Source: Bacillota bacterium (lineage in GTDB: Bacteria > Bacillota > Sulfobacillia > Sulfobacillales > Sulfobacillaceae). Taken from it: a stretch of DNA of 64,000 bases. Of the stretch, positions 17,650-27,099 are shown piece by piece. The position numbers and the translations under genes are program-made. The DNA lies in assembly GCA_021820965.1 (NCBI GenBank), contig JAKACZ010000012.1, positions 1 through 64,000 on the forward strand, written 5' to 3'. Below the pieces are notes generated by a model. It was given only the letters and a program-made list of their open reading frames with translations, was not told where the DNA came from and did no database searches. Every line of letters begins with the position of its first letter. Position 1 is the stretch's first letter.

Positions 17650-17925
17650 CTACTCTTCGTCCTCCTCGTCGTTCTCGTCGGCCGGTCGACTAGTCAGCCG
17701 ATTCGCCACCGTTTCCGGCTGCACGGCTGACAAAATCACGTGCTCGCTATCGGTCATAATCACCGCTCGGGTCCGCCGCCCGTACGTCGCATCGATCAGC
17801 ACCCCGCGGTCCCGAGCCTCCGTGATAATGCGCTTGATGGGAGCCGAGTCGGGACTGACAATGGCCACGATGCGATTGGCCGACACGATATTTCCGAAAC
17901 CAATATTCACCAGTTTGATATCCAA
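17650..17925 (-). CDS. remA: RemA-type DNA-binding regulator (DUF370)
   Basis: RemA is a DNA-binding activator of biofilm matrix and osmoprotection genes in Bacillus and is widely conserved in Firmicutes. The family core is seen: [41 protein letters not shown] and [16 protein letters not shown]. The start is TTG at 17925, with GGAGG seven bases upstream; the residues before it do not resemble the family. The protein has 91 residues and ends in an acidic tail (DENDEEDEE). It is the first preserved gene of the housekeeping block; the IS607 element lies just upstream, where yicC/yloC would be expected. Confidence 0.93.
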   Translation of the reverse strand: MDIKLVNIGFGNIVSANRIVAIVSPDSAPIKRIITEARDRGVLIDATYGRRTRAVIMTDSEHVILSAVQPETVANRLTSRPADENDEEDEE

Positions 17926-18109
17926 ACAAGATCCTCCCTCGGCATCACCCATGCCACGTCTCGTTGCTAGATGGTATCGTACGGGAAAACGATTGGGACT
18001 GTCAATCAAGCCGCTATACGAAACATGCTCAAACTTACCCATGAGGGCATAAGCCCGTTTCGTTGGGATTATTCGCTCTTCCGCAAGCCGCAGTATTGCT
18101 CCTAGCCGT

Positions 18110-18403
18110 CTTCGGCATCATCCTTCCGCAGGGTTGGAGCCGCAACCTCGAAAGTCCTGCCGGTAGCCGTGACCGTTCCCGTCATCGAAAAGTCCATAAG
18201 TGACTTCCCTCGGGTACTGAGCTTCCTTCCGGCGATAGGGGGGATCCGGCCCCCAACCGCTACCGTCTTCCTTTTCCCGTCCCCTTACGGGTGAAGCGGG
18301 CACCCACTCGGGTACTCCTGGCGATGCCAGGCGGATTTCCCCTTAGCCGGTAAAGCAGTCCGGTAGCCGGCTTGCTCCGGCGGGGAACATCCCCGCCACG
18401 AAA
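18110..18403 (-). ncRNA. Probable TnpB guide (omegaRNA) scaffold at the IS607 right end
   Basis: The 290 nt following the tnpB stop have no coding frame but many nested GC hairpins, for example GGGGATGTTCCCC, CCTGGC-atc-GCCAGG and CCCG…CGGG pairs. They end in a GTTGCGGCTCCAACC hairpin next to the inferred element end. TnpB-carrying elements transcribe their guide RNA from exactly this place. The RNA may outlive the loss of its nuclease. The call is inferred from position and structure. Confidence 0.45.
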
Positions 18404-18703
18404 TCAGGTGCTCAGGACCTTCTTGCGCTCGAAAATCTCTCGGAGGATTTTTAGGACCACGTCCTTCGGCATCCCAACGTGAATCCGTTCCCGGAGTTCG
18501 GGATCGGTGTACCGGCGCTCCACGTTCATCGCCCCCACCGTATCGGCGCGGGCGATGTAATGGCAATGCCGACAATGGAAACGGTCGCCCTGACGGTTCT
18601 CCTTATGGACGTAGCCGCACTGCGGACACTCCTGAGAGGTATAGCCGTGACAAGAGCCAGAACCGCCGCCCACTTGCCGGTGTTGAGCACGCTGGAAAGC
18701 CAC
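18404..18703 (-). pseudogene. tnpB: Truncated tnpB (RNA-guided nuclease), only the C-terminal zinc ribbon left
   Basis: The readable part holds the TnpB C-terminal zinc ribbon (TSQECPQCG … CRHCHY) and the last RuvC motif (ARADTVGAMNVERR), then a basic tail. A full TnpB has about 370-400 residues; here the RuvC-I and RuvC-II acidic residues and the whole N-terminus are missing. Only about 15 nt separate the tnpA stop from the remnant, so an internal deletion has removed most of the gene in place. It cannot be an active nuclease. Confidence 0.8.
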
Positions 18704-18716
18704 GTAATGGTTCGAG

Positions 18717-19334
18717 TCACTCTTCCACCGCTCCCTTCAGTTTCTCGAGCATTTTCTTATTCTTGTGGCTCCGGCTGCCGTAAAGCCTGGCCGAAAAAAC
18801 CGTGATGATCTCGCGCACGTCCTGGGCCAGTTCCTCTTCGAAAGTGGGCTCAGCGCCTTTGTTGATAATGACGACCTCGATGTCCTTCATCTCACAGATC
18901 GCGAACACCAACTCAGCCCCAAAACGTAGCAGCCGATCTTTGTGGGTCAGGACTAAACGGTCAACATCGCCGGCCACAATGCGTTCCAGGAGATTCCGAA
19001 GACCGCGCTTCTGGTCGTTCATCCCCGACCCGAGATCCGAAATGATTTCGAATGTCCAACCATTGGCTGAACAGAACATCTCCAACATCTGGGACTGTCG
19101 TTCCAGATCCGCTTTCTGTTCGTGACTGGATACCCGAGCATAAGCAATGGTCGTTCTGGCTGTCGGCCCGGCATGGAAAGCGTTGGGCCGGAGTTTTGCC
19201 AGATCGTACCGTCTCTGGCCGCCAGCGGTCCGTTCGTCCGGCAGTAGCCGTCCTTCACGTTCCCACCGACGGAGGGTGGACTTTGATACCCCGAGGAATT
19301 TTGCCGTTTCAGCCACTGTTGCCATCTTACTCAT
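18717..19334 (-). CDS. tnpA: IS607-family serine recombinase/transposase TnpA
   Basis: Catalyses excision and insertion of the element. An N-terminal MerR-type helix-turn-helix (AKFLGVSKSTLRRWEREGRL, GGQRRYDL) precedes the serine resolvase domain with the nucleophile in YARVSSHEQK, then SDLGSGMND and the arginine motif VLTHKDRLLRFG. The 205 residues form a full-length protein with no breaks, so the enzyme could still be active and might mobilise related elements in trans. Confidence 0.9.
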   Translation of the reverse strand: MSKMATVAETAKFLGVSKSTLRRWEREGRLLPDERTAGGQRRYDLAKLRPNAFHAGPTARTTIAYARVSSHEQKADLERQSQMLEMFCSANGWTFEIISDLGSGMNDQKRGLRNLLERIVAGDVDRLVLTHKDRLLRFGAELVFAICEMKDIEVVIINKGAEPTFEEELAQDVREIITVFSARLYGSRSHKNKKMLEKLKGAVEE

Positions 19335-19340
19335 ATTAAT

Positions 19341-19369
19341 AAACTATAAGCAATTTTAGATAATGTCAA
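19341..19369 (-). promoter_or_regulatory. Promoter of the IS607 tnpA
   Basis: On the minus strand TTGACA (19364-19369) is a perfect -35 box. It is followed by TATAGT (15-bp spacer) or TAGTTT (17-bp spacer), a few bases before the tnpA start. The stretch is distinctly A/T-rich. Confidence 0.55.
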
Positions 19370-19388
19370 GGCGAACTGTTAAAACCCT

Positions 19389-20183
19389 TTACCCGCGGAA
19401 AGGCGGTGCCCAAAAGACGATTGCCCAAGAGAGTGCCGTGTAGGCGCCGTAGACCAGCAACCCCTGCCCCATGAGGGCCCAGTTAGGAGGCGAACTCAAG
19501 ACGTCAGCGATCCGCGAAAAGTAGGTGGTGAAGAGAAATGGGTTAACGCTGCGGAGAAACGGAAGATTGCCCAGAAGGACCATGAAAATCAGCACGCCCA
19601 TCGTCACCATGATTGCCGACACAGTGTGCCGACAATAGGCGCTGACGGCCAAGGCCAGTGACGCCACCACCATCTGGCCTGCCATCGCATACAGGCATGC
19701 CACCGCCAATAACAGCGCTAGCGTCCCCGTCGACGCCAAAAGGCCGGACGGCAATACGGTGGCATGCCAGCCGAACATCGCCACCCCGCCGGCCAAACTG
19801 GTTCCCGCCAACACCAGTGTCGCCAACGCCGCATAAGCCAACCCTACGATCCATTTGCTGGTGTATAAACGCCATGGCGGGACCCCTTGCGTCAGCAAAG
19901 TGGCCCATGTTCCCCATTGCCGTTCGCCGGAGATGGCGTCGCCGGTGATAAGGCTGATGAAAAACGGCAGCATCATGCTCGCCGATACGCTAATCGCCAA
20001 AATGGGCACGAAAAACCCGTCCGTGAGCCCATGCCCCAGCAGGGCGGCTAGCACCGGCTGACCGCGCAGTTGGGCGTAGCCGTATGTAAATAAGAGCCCG
20101 AGAACGAAGAGCGCCGCCAACGATCCCCAAAAACGCGGCAGGCGCAGCTGCCGTTGGCCCTCCCACTTAACGCACATCCACAT
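19389..20183 (-). CDS. ABC-2 type transporter permease
   Basis: An integral membrane half of an ABC exporter. 264 residues with about six hydrophobic segments, starting near residue 24. A conserved loop after helix 2, TGDAISGERQWGTWATLLTQGV, is typical of ABC-2 permeases of the NosY/YhaP kind. Its start overlaps the ATPase gene by 17 nt. The substrate is unknown. The LolA-like protein at the head of the operon suggests a link to lipid or lipoprotein handling, but this is inference. Confidence 0.85.
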   Translation of the reverse strand: MWMCVKWEGQRQLRLPRFWGSLAALFVLGLLFTYGYAQLRGQPVLAALLGHGLTDGFFVPILAISVSASMMLPFFISLITGDAISGERQWGTWATLLTQGVPPWRLYTSKWIVGLAYAALATLVLAGTSLAGGVAMFGWHATVLPSGLLASTGTLALLLAVACLYAMAGQMVVASLALAVSAYCRHTVSAIMVTMGVLIFMVLLGNLPFLRSVNPFLFTTYFSRIADVLSSPPNWALMGQGLLVYGAYTALSWAIVFWAPPFRG

Positions 20184-21087
20184 GGCTGTCCTCCAGATAT
20201 CGCACCAGTCTCGTTTCCAGACTGGCCTGGCGCCGTACTACCGTCGTGAGAGCAAGACCCCGCCGCACTAAAAAGCGGTTTACTTCACTTAAATCCCAGT
20301 CCCCGGTCCAAGCCGCGCTCACCCGGCCGGGTCCCAGCACCCGCGCTGGTATACCCATCTGGGTGAGATACTCCAGTGCCGGATCGACCGGCCAGATCTC
20401 CCACAGCACTTCCTCCACAGCTCCGGCACCGAGTAGCGTGGGAGAACCAAAATACCGAAGGCGTCCCGCCTCAAATACTGCGATGAAGTCGCACAGCCGC
20501 TCAATGTCTTGCATCACGTGGCTCGACAATACTAATGTGGCGCCAGTATCGCGCCGAATCGCTTCGATCAGCCGTCGCATGTCTTCCAACCGCGCGGGAT
20601 CCAACCCGTCATAGGGCTCGTCTAGGACCAACAAGCTGGGATTTTTCATCAGCGCCACGGCAATTCCCAGCCGCTGCCGCATGCCATGCGAAAACCCGCC
20701 CACACGTTCATCGGCATAGGATCGCAAATGAACGTAGTCCATCACTTCCTCGGTTCGTTTTCGCGGCGTCCCGGTGAGGTCGGCCAAAAGCAACAGGTTC
20801 TCCTGAGCGGTCAGATAGGGGTAAAAGCATGGCATGTCCACAAAACCGCCCACCCGGGCCATGGCCCGTTCCGGGTCGGGCCACAACGGGTGGCGGTCGT
20901 AGCGGATCGTGCCGTTGGTCGGCGGGACCAGCCCCAATAGCGTCCGCAAAAGGGTGGATTTCCCGGCACCGTTAGGCCCGACCAGGCCGAGAGAAGCCCC
21001 AGCCGGCACACGAAAACAAACGTCCTCAAGCGCCAACTTGCGGCCGTAGCGCTTACCGACGTGCTGAACCTCCACCGCTATCCCCAT
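20167..21087 (-). CDS. ABC transporter ATP-binding protein
   Basis: The ATPase partner of the permease at 19389-20183. Walker A GPNGAGKSTLLRTL, the signature variant FSHGMRQRLGIA, Walker B LLVLDEPYDGLDP and the switch His (VLSSHVMQD) are all present, so it should be active. The C-terminal 80 residues form an accessory domain found in ABC-2 exporter ATPases. 306 residues. It overlaps its neighbours by 10 and 17 nt. Confidence 0.9.
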   Translation of the reverse strand: MGIAVEVQHVGKRYGRKLALEDVCFRVPAGASLGLVGPNGAGKSTLLRTLLGLVPPTNGTIRYDRHPLWPDPERAMARVGGFVDMPCFYPYLTAQENLLLLADLTGTPRKRTEEVMDYVHLRSYADERVGGFSHGMRQRLGIAVALMKNPSLLVLDEPYDGLDPARLEDMRRLIEAIRRDTGATLVLSSHVMQDIERLCDFIAVFEAGRLRYFGSPTLLGAGAVEEVLWEIWPVDPALEYLTQMGIPARVLGPGRVSAAWTGDWDLSEVNRFLVRRGLALTTVVRRQASLETRLVRYLEDSHVDVR

Positions 21088-22169
21088 GCCGCCTCAGCCC
21101 ACCTTGCTAACTGCTGTTGTGAACGACTGCTCAAGAGCGCAATTTCACGGCCGGACCGATGGAATGTGACCACCGTAAAGATGCCGTCGGTTACCCCTTC
21201 AAAATGCGCATATCCGGCCACCGGATGAAAAAACCGGGCACCCGCCTGACCCTTGAAGACACGCGCCGACGTGCCAATCACAACCACCCGGCCCGGTCCG
21301 GTTCCATACACGGCCAAAGAATTACCGCCGGCTTGGCGCTCGCTGACGCGATGAAGTGGGCCCAGCCGCCCGGGGAAAGGCTCTGGCCGGCCTGCCCTCC
21401 CGGCCCGGCTAATCCGGCTGGCAGTGCTCAGAACAGTCGGCGGGACCTTCCACGTCACCAGCCGTCCAGCAGTGGGCGGTTTGGCCGAGGCCTTTTGCGG
21501 TCCGGTCGACAAACTAAGGAGGCGTGCCGAAAATACCGGCGCACTGGCCTTGTCGGTCACTTCCACGCCCAAGGGGAGAAAGGTCCGGCCGTCAAACCAA
21601 TAAATTACCCGGCCGATCAGAGTCCCCGGACGTCGAGGTTTTAGCGTGATCCGATATGCTGGGTGTCCGGCAAGTCGCTGAGTGGATACCACGGCTAACC
21701 ACTGACCGCGCCAGGCCGCCTCTGCCGGGACCTGCCAAAGGCTCCATGGTGCACTAAACCTTGGGGGGAGCGCCTCCACGGTTCGATGGTTGTTGGAAGA
21801 TTGATATGTGACTAACTGGTCATGTGAGCGAGCAACCACGCCCACTACGGCATTGTTTCCGTTCATTTCTTCAAACCGCCAGGCCGCGGGTGAATTCTGG
21901 TAAAGCGCAATGGTCTGCACCCCGGCATCCGGCAGCGGCAGATTAAACGCCCGGGCCCAATTTATCTCGGGCGGCACCAGGTTGTTGCGGTAGCTCAGCA
22001 CCTCGGCAAAGGCGTCATGTTTCAGGGCCGTTGACGAACGGTCAAAGATGGTTTGGGCACTTAAATGCGGAAGGTTTGCCCGGGCGCTCACGTACGGCGA
22101 AAGGTATACGGCCACCGCCGCCAGAGCCGCGGCCAGGACCACGGCGGCATTCCACTTGCGGCGTTTCAT
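21078..22169 (-). CDS. Exported LolA/RseB-like protein heading the ABC operon
   Basis: 363 residues with an N-terminal signal or anchor (RKWNAAVVLAAALAAVAVYLS). The exported part is rich in beta strands and resembles the LolA/LppX/RseB fold, with long strands such as RIGRVIYWFDGRTFLPLGVEV-type repeats. The C-terminal third (about 290-360) has a DUF4367-like pattern (VVVIGTSARVFKG … FTVVTFHRSG). Such proteins may bind lipids or monitor the envelope. The assignment is by general pattern only. The gene is first in the three-gene operon. Confidence 0.6.
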   Translation of the reverse strand: MKRRKWNAAVVLAAALAAVAVYLSPYVSARANLPHLSAQTIFDRSSTALKHDAFAEVLSYRNNLVPPEINWARAFNLPLPDAGVQTIALYQNSPAAWRFEEMNGNNAVVGVVARSHDQLVTYQSSNNHRTVEALPPRFSAPWSLWQVPAEAAWRGQWLAVVSTQRLAGHPAYRITLKPRRPGTLIGRVIYWFDGRTFLPLGVEVTDKASAPVFSARLLSLSTGPQKASAKPPTAGRLVTWKVPPTVLSTASRISRAGRAGRPEPFPGRLGPLHRVSERQAGGNSLAVYGTGPGRVVVIGTSARVFKGQAGARFFHPVAGYAHFEGVTDGIFTVVTFHRSGREIALLSSRSQQQLARWAEAAWG

Positions 22170-22260
22170 CGATGCGCCCCCTTCTTTCCGCCCATAGTTT
22201 ACCCGCGCTTTAAGATTGTCACTCCGCCCAGCGGCAATTTTTTGGGCCGGCCAACCGTTC

Positions 22261-22289
22261 TTAGAATAGGTTCTAGCCTATGCTATACT
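22261..22289 (+). promoter_or_regulatory. Extended -10 promoter of the dedA gene
   Basis: TGC-TATACT (22281-22289) is an extended -10 element. A weak -35 (TTAGAA, 22261-22266) stands 17 bp upstream. It is followed by the ribosome site GGAAGGAG at 22302. Confidence 0.45.
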
Positions 22290-22316
22290 GAGCACAACAA
22301 CGGAAGGAGCGCTCCA

Positions 22317-22940
22317 TTGCTCACGATTTTTCAATCGGTCAGCAACCTGATTCACTCCGTCGGTGTCCTTGCCGTTTTCCTGGTGCTCTTCGTGGAGTGT
22401 TTTGGCGTTCCTAGTCCCGACGAGATTATTCTTCTCTTCTCCGGTTATTTAATTTCGACGCATCGCTTCAGCTATCCGCTGGTGATTTTAGCGGCGGTAG
22501 CAGGCAGCACGCTGGGCGCCACCGGCGCTTATTTTTTGGCCCGGTTCGGTGGCCGCCGCTTGATGCTGAAGTACTTTCGCTTCCTATTCCGCACACCAGA
22601 GCGCCTCAATTACTGGGAGGACTACTTCGCCCGACGCGGAGACATTATTGTGCTCGTGGGCCGCATCATTTCCGGCGTCCGCGCCGTCATTTCTTACCCG
22701 GCGGGCCTGTTTGAAATGCCCTATTGGCGGTTCTTGCTATACACCGTGGCAGGCTCGTTGATTTGGGCTTTGCTTGCGGTCACCGTGGGATACATCTTAG
22801 GGCCCCACGTCATACGCGCCCTCAACGCCAGCAAACACTATGAACTCCCGATTGTCATCGGGGTGATTCTGTTGGTCGTTCTGTGGTACCTATGGGATCG
22901 GCGCAAAAAACAGCGGCGCAGTCAGTCGCCGCTACTCTAA
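22317..22940 (+). CDS. DedA/SNARE-associated family membrane protein
   Basis: DedA proteins are membrane transporters linked to undecaprenyl-phosphate or phospholipid flipping and membrane potential. The 207-residue protein shows the family pattern: an N-terminal re-entrant stretch (VECFGVPSPDEIILLFSGYL), a GxxxxYFLARFGGR motif, and RIISGVRAVISYPAGLFEM, followed by two C-terminal helices and a basic tail. The start is TTG at 22317, seven bases after GGAAGGAG; earlier ATG codons in frame have no ribosome site and give a non-family extension. Confidence 0.88.
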   Translation: MLTIFQSVSNLIHSVGVLAVFLVLFVECFGVPSPDEIILLFSGYLISTHRFSYPLVILAAVAGSTLGATGAYFLARFGGRRLMLKYFRFLFRTPERLNYWEDYFARRGDIIVLVGRIISGVRAVISYPAGLFEMPYWRFLLYTVAGSLIWALLAVTVGYILGPHVIRALNASKHYELPIVIGVILLVVLWYLWDRRKKQRRSQSPLL

Positions 22941-23086
22941 CACTGCGCGCACCTAGCCCCCATTCCTCTTCGTTTAGCCGAAGGCAAAAGACGAGTCAGG
23001 CGCTCGTTTGGCGTTTTTGCCGGGTATTCTCTAGCGTCAACACTCGTAGCGTCGCCCGGATGAAATAGGTTAGGTGCTGAGAGAGT

Positions 23087-23947
23087 TTATACGGGCGGCC
23101 ACTCATAGACCCCGCTAAACACTTCCGCGGCAGGCCCGGTCAGGAATACCGGGTCTTTATCGCCCCCGCCCCACTCAACATCCATCGTGCCACCCGGTAC
23201 ATCTACCGTGAGGGGCGTGGCCGCGCGCCCCAAACGAATGACGCAGGCCGCCGAGGCCGCGACACCGGTGCCGCAGGCCAGCGTCAGTCCTGCGCCCCGT
23301 TCCCAGTGCCGCATCACCAAGTGATGAGGGTCGGCAATCTGAACCGAGTGTACGTTAATCCGCTTCGGGAACCATGGATGATGCTCCAATTCCGGGCCAA
23401 TCCGGGCCATGGTCGCTGGGTCCCAACGGTCGCCGATGATGATTAAATGCGGGTTGCCCATCGACACCACACTGGCACGAAGGCTGCCCGTATCCAACGG
23501 AAGCTCCTGATCAAGAAAGGGCCGGTCACCCCACCCCGCCAGGCCGGAAGCGGCGCCGGCGAATCGAGGGGCGCCCATGTTCACCCGGATGCGCACGGCG
23601 CGACCGCCTACCGTTTCAACCACCTCAGGATATAGAATCCCCGCATCGGTCTCGATTGCCTGCTGAGGACCGGCCACCCCGCGATCGTATAACCATTTCG
23701 AGAGCGCTCGAAGACCGTTTCCGCACATTTCGGAGCGGCTGCCGTCGGCGTTGTAAATCACCATCCGAGCGTCGGCGCGGTGTGACAACCCGATGGTAAT
23801 AATACCGTCAGATCCCACTCCGAAATGCCGATCGGAAATACCTTTAGCCAACGACGGCCAGTCGATCGCTTGTTCTTCGCGTCCACGGATATCAAAATAG
23901 AGATAGTCGTTGCCAAGTCCGTGGAGCTTCCAAAATTCCCATCTCAC
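23087..23947 (-). CDS. dapF: Diaminopimelate epimerase
   Basis: Converts LL- to meso-diaminopimelate for lysine and peptidoglycan. It is cofactor-free, with two catalytic cysteines seen in SEMCGNGLRAL and ACGTGVAAS. The N-terminus KLHGLGNDYLYFD is typical. 286 residues. The gene stands 17 nt downstream of the P-type ATPase gene on the same strand and may be co-transcribed. Confidence 0.96.
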   Translation of the reverse strand: MRWEFWKLHGLGNDYLYFDIRGREEQAIDWPSLAKGISDRHFGVGSDGIITIGLSHRADARMVIYNADGSRSEMCGNGLRALSKWLYDRGVAGPQQAIETDAGILYPEVVETVGGRAVRIRVNMGAPRFAGAASGLAGWGDRPFLDQELPLDTGSLRASVVSMGNPHLIIIGDRWDPATMARIGPELEHHPWFPKRINVHSVQIADPHHLVMRHWERGAGLTLACGTGVAASAACVIRLGRAATPLTVDVPGGTMDVEWGGGDKDPVFLTGPAAEVFSGVYEWPPV

Positions 23948-23964
23948 CGGTTGATTCCTCCAGC

Positions 23965-26664
23965 CTAGCGCGTCAATGCGCGGGCCGAGCGCCGAAGCGG
24001 ACGCAGGGCCAAGTCGCGAAATGCCGCCAAGAATTGTATGAACCCCGATGCCGTGACCACGATGACCCAGTCGCTCCAGTTAAGCGGGTCGGTTTTAAAC
24101 AACTGCCCCAGCCACGGCACGTAAATGACGGATACCAGCATCGCCACCGACAACATCACCGCCATGACCGCCCACGGGTTAGAGAGTAGGCCGACCTCGA
24201 GGAAGCTCCGGTCTTCCGCTCTGGCATCAAACACATGAAACAATTGACTTAAAATCAGCGTCGCTAACGCCATGCTGCGCGCCTCACGCAGTCCGAGACT
24301 CCACGGACCCAGACTCAACGCGAACACCGCCAGCGTACTTACCCCTATTAAGATACCCCGAAATGCAATCTTCGTCCCTAGGCCACGCGCGAAAATACTT
24401 TCACCGGGGGGCCGCGGTCGCCGATCCATCACGCCCGGAGCGGGCGGATCAATGCCCAGCGCCATCGCTGGCAGGCCATCGGTTACGAGATTGACGAACA
24501 AAATCTGAATCGGCAAAAGTGGCAACGGCAAGCCCATAAATGCCGCCAAAAACATCACCAGCACTTCGCCGACATTGCAGGACAACAGGTAGCGGATGAA
24601 TTTGCGGATATTGTCATAAATCGCCCGCCCCTCACGAATCGCCCGCACAATGGTGGCAAAGTTATCGTCCGTCAAAATCATCGCGGACGCCTCTTTGGTC
24701 ACATCGGTCCCGGTCATTCCCATAGCGACACCAATGTCCGCCTCTTTGACGGCGGGCGCATCGTTGACACCGTCTCCCGTCATCGCCACCACCTGCCCGC
24801 GCGCCTTCCAGGCCCGCACGACCCGAAGCTTATGGGGCGGAGAGACCCGCGCATAGACGCGAATGCGATCGACTCGCCGGGAGAATTCCTCATCGTCCAG
24901 CCGGTCTAGCTCACGGCCGGTGACAATCTCATCGCCCGGACCCAGCATCCCCAGTGTCCGCGCTACCGCCCGCGCCGTATTGGGATGGTCCCCGGTAATC
25001 ATCACGGTGCGAACGCCGGCGCGGTGGGCCTGCCGCACCGCCTCAATCGCCTCGGGCCGGGGCGGGTCAATCATGCCGGTTAATCCTAACACCGTCAGCC
25101 CCTTTTCCCAGACGTCGGGATCCTCCGACGCTCTGGCCGGCCGGTAGGCCACCAACAGCACCCGTAGTGCATCCTCGGTCATGGCGTCATTAGCCATCAT
25201 CACCGCGCGCCGCTTGATATCGTCAAGCGGTACCACGGCGCCATCCCATTCAATAGAGCGACAACGGGGAAGCAGCACGTCCGGAGCTCCTTTCACATAG
25301 ATCGCCGCACCCCGTTCCGCCTGAACCATCACCGCCATCCGCTGCCGCTCGGACTCGAAGGGAATTTCTCCAATTCTGACGTACTCCGCCGACAACGCGG
25401 AGGGCCTCACACCACATTCGAGCCCGCAACGGAGTAAAGCCACTTCCGTCGGATCACCCTTTCCTGCCTGGTCCAGAGGTCCCTTGGCCGCCTCTGCAAT
25501 TTGGGCATTATTGCACAAGATCGCCCCCCGGATTACATGCGCCAAGGTGCGGGCCGTCTTTTCCGGCAGCCGCGCGCCCTCCTCAACAAAGCCGCGGCCG
25601 TTGACGTCTTGCGTCAGACGGTGACCCCCTGTCCATATATCCGTGACCGTCATTTGATTGCGGGTCAAAGTCCCTGTCTTATCCGAGCAAATTACCGTTG
25701 TACACCCCAGCGTCTCCACTGCGGGAAGCCGGCGCACTATGGCGTGGGCACGAATCATCCGTTGTACCCCCAGGGCCAGCGCAATCGTAACGATGGCGGG
25801 AAGACCCTCCGGAATGGCCGCCACCGCCAAACTCACCCCGGTCAGAAACATCTGGTAGAGCGGCTCGCCCCGTACCAATCCCGTCACCACCACAATGCCG
25901 ACAATCAGTAGTGATAGCAGCACCAGCACCTTGCCCAGTTGTTGCAGACGGCGCTGCAACGGCGTCAGATCTTCGACCGCCTCCCGCATAAGGTGCGCGA
26001 TCGTACCCATCTCCGTGGCCATGCCCGTCGCCACGACCACCGCCCGGGCCCTTCCCCGCGCCACCGTGGTTCCCATAAAAACCAGGTTGGTGCGCTCCGC
26101 CAAGGGTGTCTCGGGCTCGGGAATGTCCGCCACGGTTTTTTTCACCGCTGTCGACTCACCCGTTAGTGCTGCTTCTTCCGTCTCCAACCCAATTTGAGAA
26201 AGGATCCGCGCATCAGCGGGCACCCGATCCCCGGCTTCTAACTGCAGCACGTCGCCAGGAACTAGGTTCCGCGCCAAGATTTCCTCAAGCGAGCCGTCGC
26301 GAATCACGTGAGCCTCCGGAGCCGTCAGAGCGCGCAGCGTTTCCACAGACTTTTCCGCGCGGTATTCCTGCATAAACCCCAACACCGCATTCATCATCAC
26401 AATGGCGACAATTGTAATGCCGTCGCCGGTCTCACCCAATAGGAAGGAAATAGCGGTGGCCAAGAGCAGCACCAACACCATGAAATCTTTGAACTGAGCG
26501 ATAAAGAGTGATAGCGGCGACGATTTCTGCGCTTCTTGGAGCGCATTGGGGCCAATCTCTTGAAGGCGCCGTGCCGCTTCCTGCGCGGTCAAGCCGTGGT
26601 CGCGATCGGAACGTAGCTGGAGCAGTGCTTCCTCTTGTCGCAAGGTGTGCCATAGGGCGGCCAA
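23965..26664 (-). CDS. P2A-type cation (probably Ca2+) transporting ATPase
   Basis: A membrane pump of the SERCA/PMR1 class. Motifs: N-terminal cation-ATPase domain ([20 protein letters not shown]), TGES loop ([11 protein letters not shown]), PEGLP in M4, phosphorylation site [15 protein letters not shown] and [11 protein letters not shown]5 begins NVGEVLVMF and M6 has NLVTDGLPA. The M4 Glu and M6 Asn/Thr/Asp fit Ca2+ coordination; Mn2+ is also possible. Several earlier start codons are in frame, but only TTG at 26664 has a good site (AGGAGGGG, seven bases upstream). That start gives 899 residues and a normal N-terminus. Confidence 0.92.
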   Translation of the reverse strand: MAALWHTLRQEEALLQLRSDRDHGLTAQEAARRLQEIGPNALQEAQKSSPLSLFIAQFKDFMVLVLLLATAISFLLGETGDGITIVAIVMMNAVLGFMQEYRAEKSVETLRALTAPEAHVIRDGSLEEILARNLVPGDVLQLEAGDRVPADARILSQIGLETEEAALTGESTAVKKTVADIPEPETPLAERTNLVFMGTTVARGRARAVVVATGMATEMGTIAHLMREAVEDLTPLQRRLQQLGKVLVLLSLLIVGIVVVTGLVRGEPLYQMFLTGVSLAVAAIPEGLPAIVTIALALGVQRMIRAHAIVRRLPAVETLGCTTVICSDKTGTLTRNQMTVTDIWTGGHRLTQDVNGRGFVEEGARLPEKTARTLAHVIRGAILCNNAQIAEAAKGPLDQAGKGDPTEVALLRCGLECGVRPSALSAEYVRIGEIPFESERQRMAVMVQAERGAAIYVKGAPDVLLPRCRSIEWDGAVVPLDDIKRRAVMMANDAMTEDALRVLLVAYRPARASEDPDVWEKGLTVLGLTGMIDPPRPEAIEAVRQAHRAGVRTVMITGDHPNTARAVARTLGMLGPGDEIVTGRELDRLDDEEFSRRVDRIRVYARVSPPHKLRVVRAWKARGQVVAMTGDGVNDAPAVKEADIGVAMGMTGTDVTKEASAMILTDDNFATIVRAIREGRAIYDNIRKFIRYLLSCNVGEVLVMFLAAFMGLPLPLLPIQILFVNLVTDGLPAMALGIDPPAPGVMDRRPRPPGESIFARGLGTKIAFRGILIGVSTLAVFALSLGPWSLGLREARSMALATLILSQLFHVFDARAEDRSFLEVGLLSNPWAVMAVMLSVAMLVSVIYVPWLGQLFKTDPLNWSDWVIVVTASGFIQFLAAFRDLALRPLRRSARALTR

Positions 26665-27099
26665 CAGAAATCCCCTCCTGTCCATCCTCGCCACTAAGGT
26701 ATGTCCCCAGGGCGTGGGACAGAACCGGCGAGGATCGACCAATGACGTGGCGGGGATGGGATGGGGGACGGGAAGTCCTTTGGGCGCACCAGCAGTTACC
26801 ACGCCACCTCTTTAGGTGGTTGCCGTTATGGCGGAACAGCCGTGTGGCCCGAACCACCGGCCCCGGCCGGGATGTGCCTTTATGGACACCGGGAACGAGC
26901 TCAGCCGTTCAATCCAGACAAACTGCCCGTTCAGATCCTTCAGCTAGCGCATGCACGCCCGGTATACTCGGTCACGGGGCAAAGCGAAGTCCGCCTGCCA
27001 TTCGGTGCGCTGCAGCGCCGGCTGCATGCAAGGGCATGGCCGATCAGCTCAGCTAGGCAGGGGTCACGGCCGCATTTCCGCCCCACCCGCGGCCGGAAG
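26665..27099 (-). other. 435-nt leader without a gene, GC-rich hairpins
   Basis: Between the C39-like peptidase gene and the P-ATPase I see no credible protein frame. There are several inverted repeats, the clearest being CCACCT (26804-26809)/AGGTGG (26814-26819), plus CCGGCCCCGGCCGG near 26859. I compared it with the Mn2+ (yybP-ykoY), Mg2+, NiCo and fluoride riboswitch consensus as I remember them and found no match. It could be a structured leader of the pump gene or the worn end of a mobile element. A block near 26850-26885 resembles one near 30838-30890. Confidence 0.4.

Larger units (their letters stand above)
18105..19371 (-). mobile_element. IS607-type element with intact recombinase and truncated tnpB
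   Basis: The unit comprises a serine recombinase gene (18717-19334), a C-terminal remnant of tnpB (18404-18703) and a long structured tail (about 18105-18403), all on the minus strand. IS607 elements have no terminal inverted repeats and insert at GG dinucleotides, so the borders are approximate. The left border is placed near the guanines at 18123-18130 and the right one near GG at 19370-19371. It separates remA from the ABC operon. tnpA and its promoter are more A/T-rich than the host genes. Confidence 0.7.

Noticed and set aside
22912..22933. Perfect AGCGGCG/CGCCGCT hairpin at the end of dedA as terminator
   Set aside because: It lies within the last codons of the gene and is not followed by a T-run on either strand.
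26665..27099. Possible metal riboswitch before the cation ATPase
   Set aside because: The hairpins do not match the Mn2+, Mg2+, NiCo or fluoride aptamer consensus as remembered; kept only as an unexplained leader.
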